Of a stretch of DNA of 64,000 nucleotides, positions 8,256 through 16,351 are shown one piece after another (positions within the stretch are counted from its first letter, which is position 1; each line of letters begins with the position of its first letter). The position numbers and the translations under genes are program-made. Source of the DNA: Nitrospira japonica. Its GTDB lineage: Bacteria > Nitrospirota > Nitrospiria > Nitrospirales > Nitrospiraceae. Location of the stretch: assembly GCF_900169565.1 (NCBI RefSeq), contig NZ_LT828648.1, positions 3,446,501 through 3,510,500 of the forward strand. The letters run 5' to 3'. Below the pieces are notes generated by a model, which saw only the letters and a program-made list of their open reading frames with translations, searched no databases and was not told where the DNA came from.

Positions 8256-9320
8256 ATGAAGAAAATCCGCGTCGGGATCGCAGGAGCCAGCGGCTACGCC
8301 GGTGCGGAACTGCTGCGACTGGTCGCGCTCCATCCGCAACTCGAGCTGGCGACCGTCACCTCGGAAAAATCGGCCGGAACGGCCGTGGGCTCGGTCTTCC
8401 CGAGCCTGGCCGGCCTCGTCAGCCATTCGTTTCAGTCCCTCGCCCCGGAGACCTTGCTGGCGGACGCGGATGCCGTCTTCCTCGCGCTGCCCCATACGAA
8501 ATCGCTCGATCCCGTCGCCGCCTGCATGAAAGCCGGCAAGCCCGTCGTGGATCTCAGTGCCGATTACCGGCTGAAAAATCCCGCCGTTTACGAACAGTGG
8601 TATCAGACTCCGCATCGCCATGCGCACCTCTTGAAAGATGCGGTCTATGGCCTCCCGGAATTGCATCGCGACGCCATTGCCAAGGCACGGCTGGTCGCCT
8701 CGCCCGGCTGCTATCCGACGGCGGCGATTCTGCAGTTGGCCCCGCTGTTCGCGCACGATCTCGTGCAACCGGACACGATCGTGATCGACGCCAAGTCCGG
8801 CATCTCGGGCGCCGGACGAAGTCCCGCTCTGCTGTACCACTTTCCGGAGGCCCATGAATCCCTGGAGCCGTACAAGATCGGCCAGCACCGTCATATTCCG
8901 GAAATTGAGCAGGAGCTGAACGCATTGCTTCCGGGGAATCCGGCCTCGAACAAGCCGGCGTCGATGGTCGCCTTTACGCCTCATCTCGTCCCGATGAACC
9001 GCGGAATCCTGAGCACCGCCTACTGTCGCCTGAAACACCCCGCAGCGCTGGCCGACCTGCGCGCGCTCTACCGGACGTACTATAAAGGAGCCTCCTTCGT
9101 GAGGCTGTCCGACGATATCGTCCCCAATCCCCGCTACATCAAGGGATCGAACTATTGCGACATCGGCGTCTATGCCGACCAACGCGCCGGATGGGTGGTC
9201 ACGGTTGCCGCCGTCGACAACCTCGTCAAGGGCGCGGCCGGCCAGGCGATTCAAGCGATGAACCTCATGTTGGCGCTGCCAGAAGACATGGGCCTCACGG
9301 CTCCCGCCGCCTACCCCTGA
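8256..9320 (+). CDS. argC: N-acetyl-gamma-glutamyl-phosphate reductase
   Basis: A 354-residue arginine-biosynthesis enzyme that reduces N-acetylglutamyl phosphate to the semialdehyde with NADPH. The N-terminal Rossmann motif VGIAGASGYAGAELLRL and the catalytic Cys152 in ASPGCYPTAAIL are present, together with the GISGAGRSP and GQHRHIPEIEQ motifs. It starts 30 bp after the rpsI terminator and is followed 17 bp later by argJ, so argC-argJ is an arginine operon. Confidence 0.97.
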   Translation: MKKIRVGIAGASGYAGAELLRLVALHPQLELATVTSEKSAGTAVGSVFPSLAGLVSHSFQSLAPETLLADADAVFLALPHTKSLDPVAACMKAGKPVVDLSADYRLKNPAVYEQWYQTPHRHAHLLKDAVYGLPELHRDAIAKARLVASPGCYPTAAILQLAPLFAHDLVQPDTIVIDAKSGISGAGRSPALLYHFPEAHESLEPYKIGQHRHIPEIEQELNALLPGNPASNKPASMVAFTPHLVPMNRGILSTAYCRLKHPAALADLRALYRTYYKGASFVRLSDDIVPNPRYIKGSNYCDIGVYADQRAGWVVTVAAVDNLVKGAAGQAIQAMNLMLALPEDMGLTAPAAYP

Positions 9321-9337
9321 TCCGAATCGTCACCTCC

Positions 9338-10561
9338 ATGTCCACGGAAACCGCCAAGTCCAAGCACAGCCAGGGCGTCACGGCCCCCAAAGGGTTTCGT
9401 GCGGCCGGAATCCATTGCGGCATCAAGAAGCCCGGCCTGCTCGATCTGGCTCTCGTGGTCTCGGATCGGCCCGGACCGATCGCCGGAGTGTTCACGAACA
9501 ATCAGGTGGTCGCCGCGCCGGTCGTCCTCGACCGTCAGCATTTGCGCAACGGCGTGGGACGCGCGATCCTGATCAACAGCGGTAACGCGAACGCCTGTAC
9601 GGGGCCAGCGGGTTTGGCCGCCGCCCGCCGCACCGCCGCGGCGCTGGCAAAGCGCTTGAACGGTCCGTTGCACGAGGCATTCATCGGATCCACTGGCGTG
9701 ATCGGACGCCGCTTGCCGGTTGAACGGATTCTCCGGAGTCTTCCCGAGTTGGTTCGGCAACTGAGTCCCCGCGGCGGGTTGTCCGCCGCGAAGGCGATCA
9801 TGACCACCGACCTTCGTCCCAAGTCGGCGGCACTCCGCGCCGATATCAATGGAGCTGTCGTCACGATCGGCGGCATGGCGAAGGGTTCCGGCATGATCCA
9901 TCCGAACATGGCGACGATGCTCGGCTATCTGACCACGGATGCCGCGATCGCGAGCAGGACCCTGCAGACGGCCCTGATTGAGGCGGTGAACGCCTCGTTC
10001 AATTGCATCTCGGTCGACGGTGACACCAGTACCAACGATACGGTGCTCTGCCTGGCCAACGGTCTGGCCGACAACCGCGTCATTCGGGAGGGCACGGCAG
10101 GCTATCGCCGCTTTACCGACCTGTTGACGGAAGCCTGTCGAACGCTGGCCCTGGCGATCTGTCGCGACGGTGAAGGCGTCACCAAGGTCGTCAAGATCGA
10201 GGTCGCGGGCGCGCGCACCGTGGAAGAGGCCCGCCAGGTTGCCCGCACGATCGGCACCTCCAATCTCGTGAAAACGGCGTTTTTCGGCGAAGATGCCAAT
10301 TGGGGCCGGGTAATGGCCGCCGTGGGACGGTCCGGAGTCCCAATCGTTCCTTCGAAAATCGCCTTGTCCTTCGATGGAATTGCCATGGTCAGCAAAGGCG
10401 TCGGACTCGGTCTAGCCGCCGAACGCCGCATTGCCCGGGTCTTTCGGCGCAAGGAGTTCACCGTCCGGGTGGAGTTGGGCCAGGGGCGCCACGAGGCGCA
10501 ACTGTGGACCACCGACCTGTCCTTTGATTACGTCCGCATCAACGCCAGCTATCGCTCATGA
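9338..10561 (+). CDS. argJ: Bifunctional glutamate N-acetyltransferase / amino-acid acetyltransferase
   Basis: A 407-residue ArgJ precursor that recycles the acetyl group from N-acetylornithine to glutamate. The family's self-cleavage site is intact: KGSGMIHPNMATML, with Thr193 as the nucleophile after Ala192. The C-terminal part has FGEDANWGRVMAAVGRSG and ends in DLSFDYVRINASYRS, the usual ArgJ tail. The ATG at 9338 was chosen because the codons upstream overlap argC and are not conserved. Whether it also makes N-acetylglutamate from acetyl-CoA cannot be told from sequence alone. Confidence 0.96.
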   Translation: MSTETAKSKHSQGVTAPKGFRAAGIHCGIKKPGLLDLALVVSDRPGPIAGVFTNNQVVAAPVVLDRQHLRNGVGRAILINSGNANACTGPAGLAAARRTAAALAKRLNGPLHEAFIGSTGVIGRRLPVERILRSLPELVRQLSPRGGLSAAKAIMTTDLRPKSAALRADINGAVVTIGGMAKGSGMIHPNMATMLGYLTTDAAIASRTLQTALIEAVNASFNCISVDGDTSTNDTVLCLANGLADNRVIREGTAGYRRFTDLLTEACRTLALAICRDGEGVTKVVKIEVAGARTVEEARQVARTIGTSNLVKTAFFGEDANWGRVMAAVGRSGVPIVPSKIALSFDGIAMVSKGVGLGLAAERRIARVFRRKEFTVRVELGQGRHEAQLWTTDLSFDYVRINASYRS

Positions 10562-10790
10562 GCGGACGCGATCGTCCCACGTTCATCTTGTAATGCCAGA
10601 AACAATCTGCTACTGTTCCAAGGCTTTGGGGCCGAAGAAGCAAGCTGCCGGTACGCGTATTTCTGCGAGCCGGACCACGAAACAAATTCACATCGACGCG
10701 AGGAAGCGTCGCTCGGCTTGAGAATAAGGGGGCTGGTCCCCCTCGCTGGTTTCGGCCGGCGCTCTGCAAGCCTTGAGGGGAGGTGAAGGC

Positions 10791-11564
10791 ATGGGAGTGA
10801 TCGCGATCAAGGAATTGTTGGAAGCCGGTGTCCACTTTGGCCATCAGACCAATCGGTGGAACCCGAAGATGAAGAAGTTTCTCTTCGGCGAGCGGAACGG
10901 TATCTACATCATCGACCTGCAGCAGACCGTCACGCGCATGGACGACGCCTATGCCTTCGTCCGTGACACCGTCGCGTCGGGCCAAACCATCCTGTTCGTC
11001 GGCACGAAGCGTCAGGCCGCGGAAATTCTCCAAGAGGAAGCCGTGCGGGCCAACATGTTTTACGTGAACCAGCGCTGGCTCGGCGGCATGCTCACCAACT
11101 TCCAGACCATTCGCCGCAGCATCGACAAGATGAAAAAGATCGAGGGCATGCTGGCCGACCCGGCCCAGCACGGCCTGACGAAAAAGGAAATCTCGCAGAA
11201 GCAAAAAGAACTCGTCAAACTGCAAAAGTTCCTCACCGGCATCAAGAACATGCGCGGCCTTCCCGGCGCCGTGTTCATTCTCGACACCAGGATCGAGCGG
11301 ATCGCGGTGCAGGAGGCCACGCGCTTGGATATCCCGGTCATCGCGATTGTGGACAGCAACTGCGACCCCGACCATATCACCTACCCCATTCCGGGCAACG
11401 ATGACGCCATCCGCTCCATCAAGCTGATCACCTCGAAGATCGCCGAAGCCTGCATCGAAGGCAACCATCTTCGGACCCAGCGCGAAGAAGCGGAGTTCCA
11501 GTCGAGCCCGGCTGGAGACGACAAGGTCGGTACCGCCACGTTGGCCGCGGCTCCGGCATCCTGA
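10791..11564 (+). CDS. rpsB: 30S ribosomal protein S2
   Basis: A 257-residue S2 protein starting [24 protein letters not shown], with the conserved [25 protein letters not shown] and [13 protein letters not shown] segments. AGGGGAGGTGA precedes the ATG at 10791. The 229-bp upstream region includes a small GGGGG-CTGGT-CCCCC hairpin (about 10728-10742) that could be part of a leader. It heads the rpsB-tsf-pyrH-frr run common in bacteria. Confidence 0.98.
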   Translation: MGVIAIKELLEAGVHFGHQTNRWNPKMKKFLFGERNGIYIIDLQQTVTRMDDAYAFVRDTVASGQTILFVGTKRQAAEILQEEAVRANMFYVNQRWLGGMLTNFQTIRRSIDKMKKIEGMLADPAQHGLTKKEISQKQKELVKLQKFLTGIKNMRGLPGAVFILDTRIERIAVQEATRLDIPVIAIVDSNCDPDHITYPIPGNDDAIRSIKLITSKIAEACIEGNHLRTQREEAEFQSSPAGDDKVGTATLAAAPAS

Positions 11565-11760
11565 GATCGCGGCACCCTTCTCCGCGGGATATTCAGCAGC
11601 ACGTTGCCGTGTCCGCTTTCCGATCCGGAACGCCGGGGGTCTCACGTCCCTCCGCGACGGAACCGGGACCGGCCTCGCGCCGTGCGCGGCCGCCGGGCCG
11701 GACCGGCAGGATTGGACAACAGTTTCACTTCATTCACCGTCGAGCAAAGGACTGTCAAGC

Positions 11761-12357
11761 ATGGCTGGTTCAAGTCAACTCGTCAAAGAACTCAGGGAGA
11801 AAACGGGTGCCGGAATCCTCGATTGCCAAAAGGCGCTCCAGGAAAACGGCGACGACATCGAAAAGGCCGTGGACTATCTGCGGCAGAAAGGCCTCGCCGC
11901 CGCCCAGAAGAAGGCGGGCCGCGAGACCAACCAGGGCCTGATCCATGCTTACATCCACATGGGAGGCAAGATCGGGGTGCTGATCGAAGTCAATTGCGAA
12001 ACCGATTTCGTGGCGCGCAACGAGGAGTTCAAGGCCTTCGTCAACGATCTCGCCCTGCAGATCGCCGCGGCCAAACCGCAATATGTCCGGCGGGAGGACG
12101 TCCCGACCGCCACCGTCGACAAGGAGCGCACGATCTATGAGGGCCAGGCCAAGGAAATGGGCAAGCCGCCCGCCGCATGGCCCAAGATCGTGGAAGGCAA
12201 GCTTGAGAAATTCTTTCAGGAGAGCTGCCTGATCGAACAGGCGTTCATCAAGGACCCGGCGGTGACCGTGAAAGACCTGCTGTCGCAGAAGATCGCCAAG
12301 ATCGGCGAGAACATGAACATCCGGCGCTTTACCCGCTTTCAATTGGGCGAATCATGA
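11761..12357 (+). CDS. tsf: Elongation factor Ts
   Basis: A 198-residue EF-Ts, the short form (E. coli has about 283 residues). The nucleotide exchange factor for EF-Tu is identified by [21 protein letters not shown], the [22 protein letters not shown] motif and the C-terminal [16 protein letters not shown] segment. Its last bases overlap the pyrH start (ATGA), implying translational coupling. It lies 196 bp after rpsB. Confidence 0.97.
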   Translation: MAGSSQLVKELREKTGAGILDCQKALQENGDDIEKAVDYLRQKGLAAAQKKAGRETNQGLIHAYIHMGGKIGVLIEVNCETDFVARNEEFKAFVNDLALQIAAAKPQYVRREDVPTATVDKERTIYEGQAKEMGKPPAAWPKIVEGKLEKFFQESCLIEQAFIKDPAVTVKDLLSQKIAKIGENMNIRRFTRFQLGES

Positions 12358-13079
12358 CCTCGACCAACTATCGGCGCATCCTCCTGAAAGTCAGTGGAGA
12401 GATGCTGGCCGGTGAGCAGGGTTACGGCATCCAGCCTTCAGTCCTGGAAGGGCTCGCGTCGGAGATCGCCTCCGTCGTCGCGCTCGACATCGAAGTGGCG
12501 GTCGTCATCGGCGGAGGGAACATCTTCCGCGGCATCGCCGCCAGTGCCAGCGGCATGGAGCGCGCCTCGGCCGACTACATGGGCATGCTGGCCACCGTCC
12601 TCAACGCGCTCGCCCTGCAGAATGCGTTGGAACGCGCCGGCGTCATGACCCGCGTCCAATCCGCCATCGAAATGCGCCAATTGGCCGAGGGATATATCCG
12701 ACGGCGCGCGATCCGCCACCTGGAAAAGAAACGCGTCGTCATCTTCGCCGGTGGAACCGGCAACCCCTACTTTTCGACCGACACCGCCGCTGCGCTCCGC
12801 GCCATGGAAATCGGAGCCCAGGTCATCATGAAGGGCACCAAAGTCGATGGCATCTACGACGCGGACCCCGTGAAAAATCCCAACGCCAAGAAGTACCAGG
12901 AAATTTCCTTCCTCGCCATCCTGAACCAAAATCTGAAGGTCATGGACGCGACCGCCATCAGCCTGTGCATGGACAACAGCTTGCCGCTGATCGTCTTCAG
13001 CCTCAAGCAGCAGGGAAATTTCAAGCGCGTCGCCACGGGCGAGCCGCTCGGCACGCTCGTCACCGCCGAGCGCCACTAA
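12354..13079 (+). CDS. pyrH: UMP kinase
   Basis: A 241-residue bacterial UMP kinase of the amino-acid-kinase fold that phosphorylates UMP to UDP. The N-terminal [41 protein letters not shown] and [10 protein letters not shown] motifs are intact and the length is normal. The start overlaps the tsf stop by 4 bp. It lies 15 bp before the frr ATG. Confidence 0.98.
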   Translation: MTSTNYRRILLKVSGEMLAGEQGYGIQPSVLEGLASEIASVVALDIEVAVVIGGGNIFRGIAASASGMERASADYMGMLATVLNALALQNALERAGVMTRVQSAIEMRQLAEGYIRRRAIRHLEKKRVVIFAGGTGNPYFSTDTAAALRAMEIGAQVIMKGTKVDGIYDADPVKNPNAKKYQEISFLAILNQNLKVMDATAISLCMDNSLPLIVFSLKQQGNFKRVATGEPLGTLVTAERH

Positions 13080-13094
13080 CGATTGGGAGCCGTT

Positions 13095-13658
13095 ATGTCG
13101 AACGCCGCCGAAATACGACAAGCCGTCACGGGAAAGATGGACGGTGCGCTGGAGCACCTGAAGCGGGACCTGGCCGGACTGCGGACAGGCCGCGCGTCCA
13201 TCGCCCTGTTGGACAACGTCCGGGTGGACTATTACGGAACCATGACGCCGCTCAGGCAGGTCGCCAACCTGTCGACGCCCGAGGCGCGCCTGATCACGAT
13301 CCAGCCGTGGGAGCCGCAGCTCATCAAGGAAATCGAAAAGGCTCTTTCCGTGTCGGGACTCGGCGTCACGCCCTCCAACGACGGAAAGATCATTCGCGTT
13401 CCGCTTCCCCCGTTGACGGAAGAACGGCGGAAGGAACTGACCAAGATCTGCAAGAAGCACGGCGAGGACACCAAGGTTCACATCCGGGGCTTTCGACGGG
13501 ATGCGAACGAAGAGTTGAAGAAACTGCAGAAAGATGCCAAATTGACCGAAGACGAGCTCAGAAAATCCGAAGCCGACATTCAAAAGCTGACCGATCAATA
13601 CACGCAGAAAATCGACGATGTCATCAAGAAAAAAGAGCAGGAGATTCTGGAAGTATGA
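13095..13658 (+). CDS. frr: Ribosome recycling factor
   Basis: A 187-residue RRF that, with EF-G, splits post-termination ribosomes. It has KMDGALEHLKRDLAGLRTGRAS, the domain-II VDYYGTMTPLRQVANLSTPE segment and the C-terminal helix SEADIQKLTDQYTQKIDDV. The ATG at 13095 is chosen because GGGAG precedes it at good spacing; an in-frame TTG four codons upstream is possible but less likely. Confidence 0.97.
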   Translation: MSNAAEIRQAVTGKMDGALEHLKRDLAGLRTGRASIALLDNVRVDYYGTMTPLRQVANLSTPEARLITIQPWEPQLIKEIEKALSVSGLGVTPSNDGKIIRVPLPPLTEERRKELTKICKKHGEDTKVHIRGFRRDANEELKKLQKDAKLTEDELRKSEADIQKLTDQYTQKIDDVIKKKEQEILEV

Positions 13659-13703
13659 CGCGGCGGCATTGCTCGGCCTGCCGCGTTAAGAACGACTTCG
13701 ATC

Positions 13704-14816
13704 GTGCTCACCACCTACGCTCACATCGACCTCGCCGCCCTCGTCCATAACCTTACGCAGATCCGACGATACCTTTCCGGAAACGCCGCCGTCCTGGCCG
13801 TCATCAAGGCCAATGCGTACGGGCATGGCGCCGAAGAAATGGCTAAGACGCTGGTGCGCCACGGCGTGTCCCATCTCGGCGTCGTGTCGGTCACCGAGGG
13901 GCGTGCGTTACGGGAGTCCGGTATCACGACGGATATCATCGTGCTCGGTCCCACCTTCGACGAACAACTCCCCGACGCCTTGCACAGCCGGCTGACGCTC
14001 GTCGTCGGCGATCGGCCGCGATTGACCGCCTTGGCCCGGGCCGCCGCCGAGAAAGGCTTGTCCGTCCCCGTTCATCTGAAAGTCGAAACCGGCATGGGCC
14101 GACTCGGCTTCTCGGTGGACGAGATGCCCGTCGTGCTCGACTCGCTTCGCAACCATTCTTCCCTCAGGGTCGAAGGGCTGATGACGCACCTTTCGGATGC
14201 CGACGGAAAGACGTCGGACTATACCGAGCAACAACTCGCGACGTTTCATCAGACGCTGGAGCTTCTTGCGGCCCGCGGGCTTCATCCCCCGCTGATTCAT
14301 GCGGCCAACAGCGCGGCAATCGTCCGATACCCCACGTCACACTTTTCCTTGGTGCGGCCCGGCATCATGCTGTACGGCTATCATACTCTCCCTGGCTCCG
14401 TCCCCGCCCCGTCGCTCAAGCCGGTCATGACGTTGCGGACCACCATCGCCCATTTGCGGACGGTCAAACCGGAAACCTCCATCAGCTACAACCGCACATT
14501 CGTTGCGGCGCGTCCGAGCACGATCGCCGTCCTACCGATCGGATATGCCGACGGATACAGCCGCCGGCTCTCCAATCGCGGAGCCGTGCTGATTCATGGT
14601 CAGCGCGCTCCGATCGTCGGAACAATCTGCATGGACATGACCATGGTGGACGTGACGGACATTCCGGCGGCGCAGGTCGGCGACCAGGTCATCATTATTG
14701 GACATCAGGGCCGGGACACCATCGGGGCCGACGAGATTGCCGAATGGACCGCCACCATTCCCTACGAGGTCCTCTGCGGGATCGGTCCCCGAGTACCGAG
14801 AATTTACGGCTCGTGA
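13704..14816 (+). CDS. alr: Alanine racemase
   Basis: A 370-residue PLP enzyme that interconverts L- and D-alanine for peptidoglycan. Lys35 in AVIKANAYGHGA forms the PLP aldimine. The opposite catalytic Tyr lies in ISYNRTF, and the GTICMDMTMVDVT segment is conserved. It starts with GTG at 13704, 45 bp after frr. The stop codon lies inside a 13-bp perfect inverted repeat (14806-14836). Confidence 0.96.
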   Translation: MLTTYAHIDLAALVHNLTQIRRYLSGNAAVLAVIKANAYGHGAEEMAKTLVRHGVSHLGVVSVTEGRALRESGITTDIIVLGPTFDEQLPDALHSRLTLVVGDRPRLTALARAAAEKGLSVPVHLKVETGMGRLGFSVDEMPVVLDSLRNHSSLRVEGLMTHLSDADGKTSDYTEQQLATFHQTLELLAARGLHPPLIHAANSAAIVRYPTSHFSLVRPGIMLYGYHTLPGSVPAPSLKPVMTLRTTIAHLRTVKPETSISYNRTFVAARPSTIAVLPIGYADGYSRRLSNRGAVLIHGQRAPIVGTICMDMTMVDVTDIPAAQVGDQVIIIGHQGRDTIGADEIAEWTATIPYEVLCGIGPRVPRIYGS

Positions 14817-14836
14817 TCATGCAGATCACGAGCCGT
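14806..14836. terminator. Inverted repeat spanning the alr stop, probable terminator
   Basis: A perfect 13-bp stem (ACGGCTCGTGATC / GATCACGAGCCGT) with a 5-nt loop lies between the convergent alr and FadL-type genes and contains the alr TGA. There is no clear U tract, so it may act as a bidirectional or Rho-assisted barrier or as a 3' stabiliser. Confidence 0.6.
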
Positions 14837-14873
14837 TGCTGCGCATGAACCGCCATTTCCAGCCGCCCTCACT

Positions 14874-16340
14874 CTAGAACAACAGTCGCAAGGAGAGCCC
14901 TCCGGTGTGCAGTGTCGTCCTATACGTGCCGTTCACGGTTGGATTCCGGTTGCCGGCGATCGTCCTCGGCTCGTAGAGAGAAGCCTGGTAGGACAGATCG
15001 AGTCCGATGCCTTTCATGCTGAGCGAGCCCGCCCCGGCCTTTCCGCAACGGATCAATCCGAAGAGCGAACCGCCCGCGCGGCACAGAAATCCCACCCCGC
15101 CTCCCACGATATTCACGTCCGCAGAAGGCACCCCGGGATCGAACGACACGTCCGGCATCTGCGTTTGCTGATTGGTATAGCCGGCGCGTACCGCCACATC
15201 CCACGCAGGCAAGGTCTCCAGCGCAAGCCACTTGTATTCCGTACCGACCATCACGGCATAGGTATTCTGCCAATTCAGCGGTTGAGGAATTGTCGCCCCG
15301 TTTGCCAGATGGACATCAAGATTCTTCACCACACGCCAACCGACCCGATCGACATTGAGTTCCACCTTCCATTCACGGCTGGCAGCGCGATAGGGCCAGA
15401 AGGCCACGGCACCGGTGATCACCGAGGGCAACACCAATGTTGCCGTGGCGTCGGACACCTTGGTTCCGTTGGCCAGCAGGGCGCCCGAGAGATGCAGTGT
15501 CGCCTGACTTCTATAGACAAACCCGATGTTGACGAGGGGCCGTCCGTCTGAGTTCCGCAGCGCCGTGTAGAGTAGGCCCGCGTTGAAACCAGCCGCAGTA
15601 TCGGCGCCCGACAACTCGATTCGAGCCCCGGCTGGAATGCCGAATCCTCCTGGCCAGATCGATTGCCGTTCGACTTGTCCCTCCCCCACCAACTTCGAAA
15701 ATGTGTAGATATCGACTCCCGCTCCCAACGACAGATCACGAGTCAGCCCATAGGCCACCGTGGGTTTGATGTCCAGCAGCGGAAGCGTGTTGAAGATCGT
15801 CGCGCTACGAAAGGGTCCGTCGGCAGGCCAACGCATCAGCGACCCGAACGGAGACGTCACACCGATCCCCGCCGATAACGGCCCCAAGGCGGTTAGTCCG
15901 AGATCCTGAACATTTGCGGTCAGATAGACGTGAGCAGGCGGCGGCCAAGCGACATTGCCGTTGCGATCTCCGGTGGCCGTCACACCGGTCGGTCCGGTAA
16001 ACTGGGTTGTGCCACCCGAGAGCAGCAATCCTCCCATGAACTCGACACCGTGCAGGTTGGTGAGTCCGGCCGGGTTGTAGTGAATGGCCGAGGGATCGTC
16101 CGCTTGGGCAGAGAAGGCATTGCCCATGGCGGAGGCCGCTGTGCCCTGTCCTTGTATGCGAGGCACCTGGGCCGACGCCACGCGGGAGGAAACGGCCAGG
16201 TCGCATAACCATAGTAGCGTGCATGCCAGTATAGTGATCGCCCCGGGCCATCGACCCACTCGACCTCTTCTGCAACCTGATGGGTATCGAGTCCGGTCCA
16301 GCGGACGACCTCCGGCTTGCTCCACGACGGCCTGCCTCAT
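14874..16340 (-). CDS. FadL/TodX-family outer-membrane transport protein
   Basis: A 488-residue outer-membrane beta-barrel of the OmpP1/FadL family, which carries long-chain fatty acids or hydrocarbons. The mature N-terminus has the family hallmark GQGTAASAMGNAFSAQADDPSAIHYNPAGL, and the protein ends in a terminal aromatic beta strand (GGLSLRLLF). A hydrophobic signal segment lies at about residues 33-58, unusually far in, so the true start may be downstream. The gene begins 11 bp after the histidine kinase stop, with GGGAG between, so it is probably co-transcribed with that kinase. Confidence 0.9.
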   Translation of the reverse strand: MRQAVVEQAGGRPLDRTRYPSGCRRGRVGRWPGAITILACTLLWLCDLAVSSRVASAQVPRIQGQGTAASAMGNAFSAQADDPSAIHYNPAGLTNLHGVEFMGGLLLSGGTTQFTGPTGVTATGDRNGNVAWPPPAHVYLTANVQDLGLTALGPLSAGIGVTSPFGSLMRWPADGPFRSATIFNTLPLLDIKPTVAYGLTRDLSLGAGVDIYTFSKLVGEGQVERQSIWPGGFGIPAGARIELSGADTAAGFNAGLLYTALRNSDGRPLVNIGFVYRSQATLHLSGALLANGTKVSDATATLVLPSVITGAVAFWPYRAASREWKVELNVDRVGWRVVKNLDVHLANGATIPQPLNWQNTYAVMVGTEYKWLALETLPAWDVAVRAGYTNQQTQMPDVSFDPGVPSADVNIVGGGVGFLCRAGGSLFGLIRCGKAGAGSLSMKGIGLDLSYQASLYEPRTIAGNRNPTVNGTYRTTLHTGGLSLRLLF

Positions 16341-16351
16341 CCGGCGGCTCC

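Noticed and set aside
10539-13598. Long minus-strand frames opposite rpsB, tsf, pyrH and frr
   Set aside because: They are shadows of ribosome-related genes with GC-rich third positions and no recognisable family.
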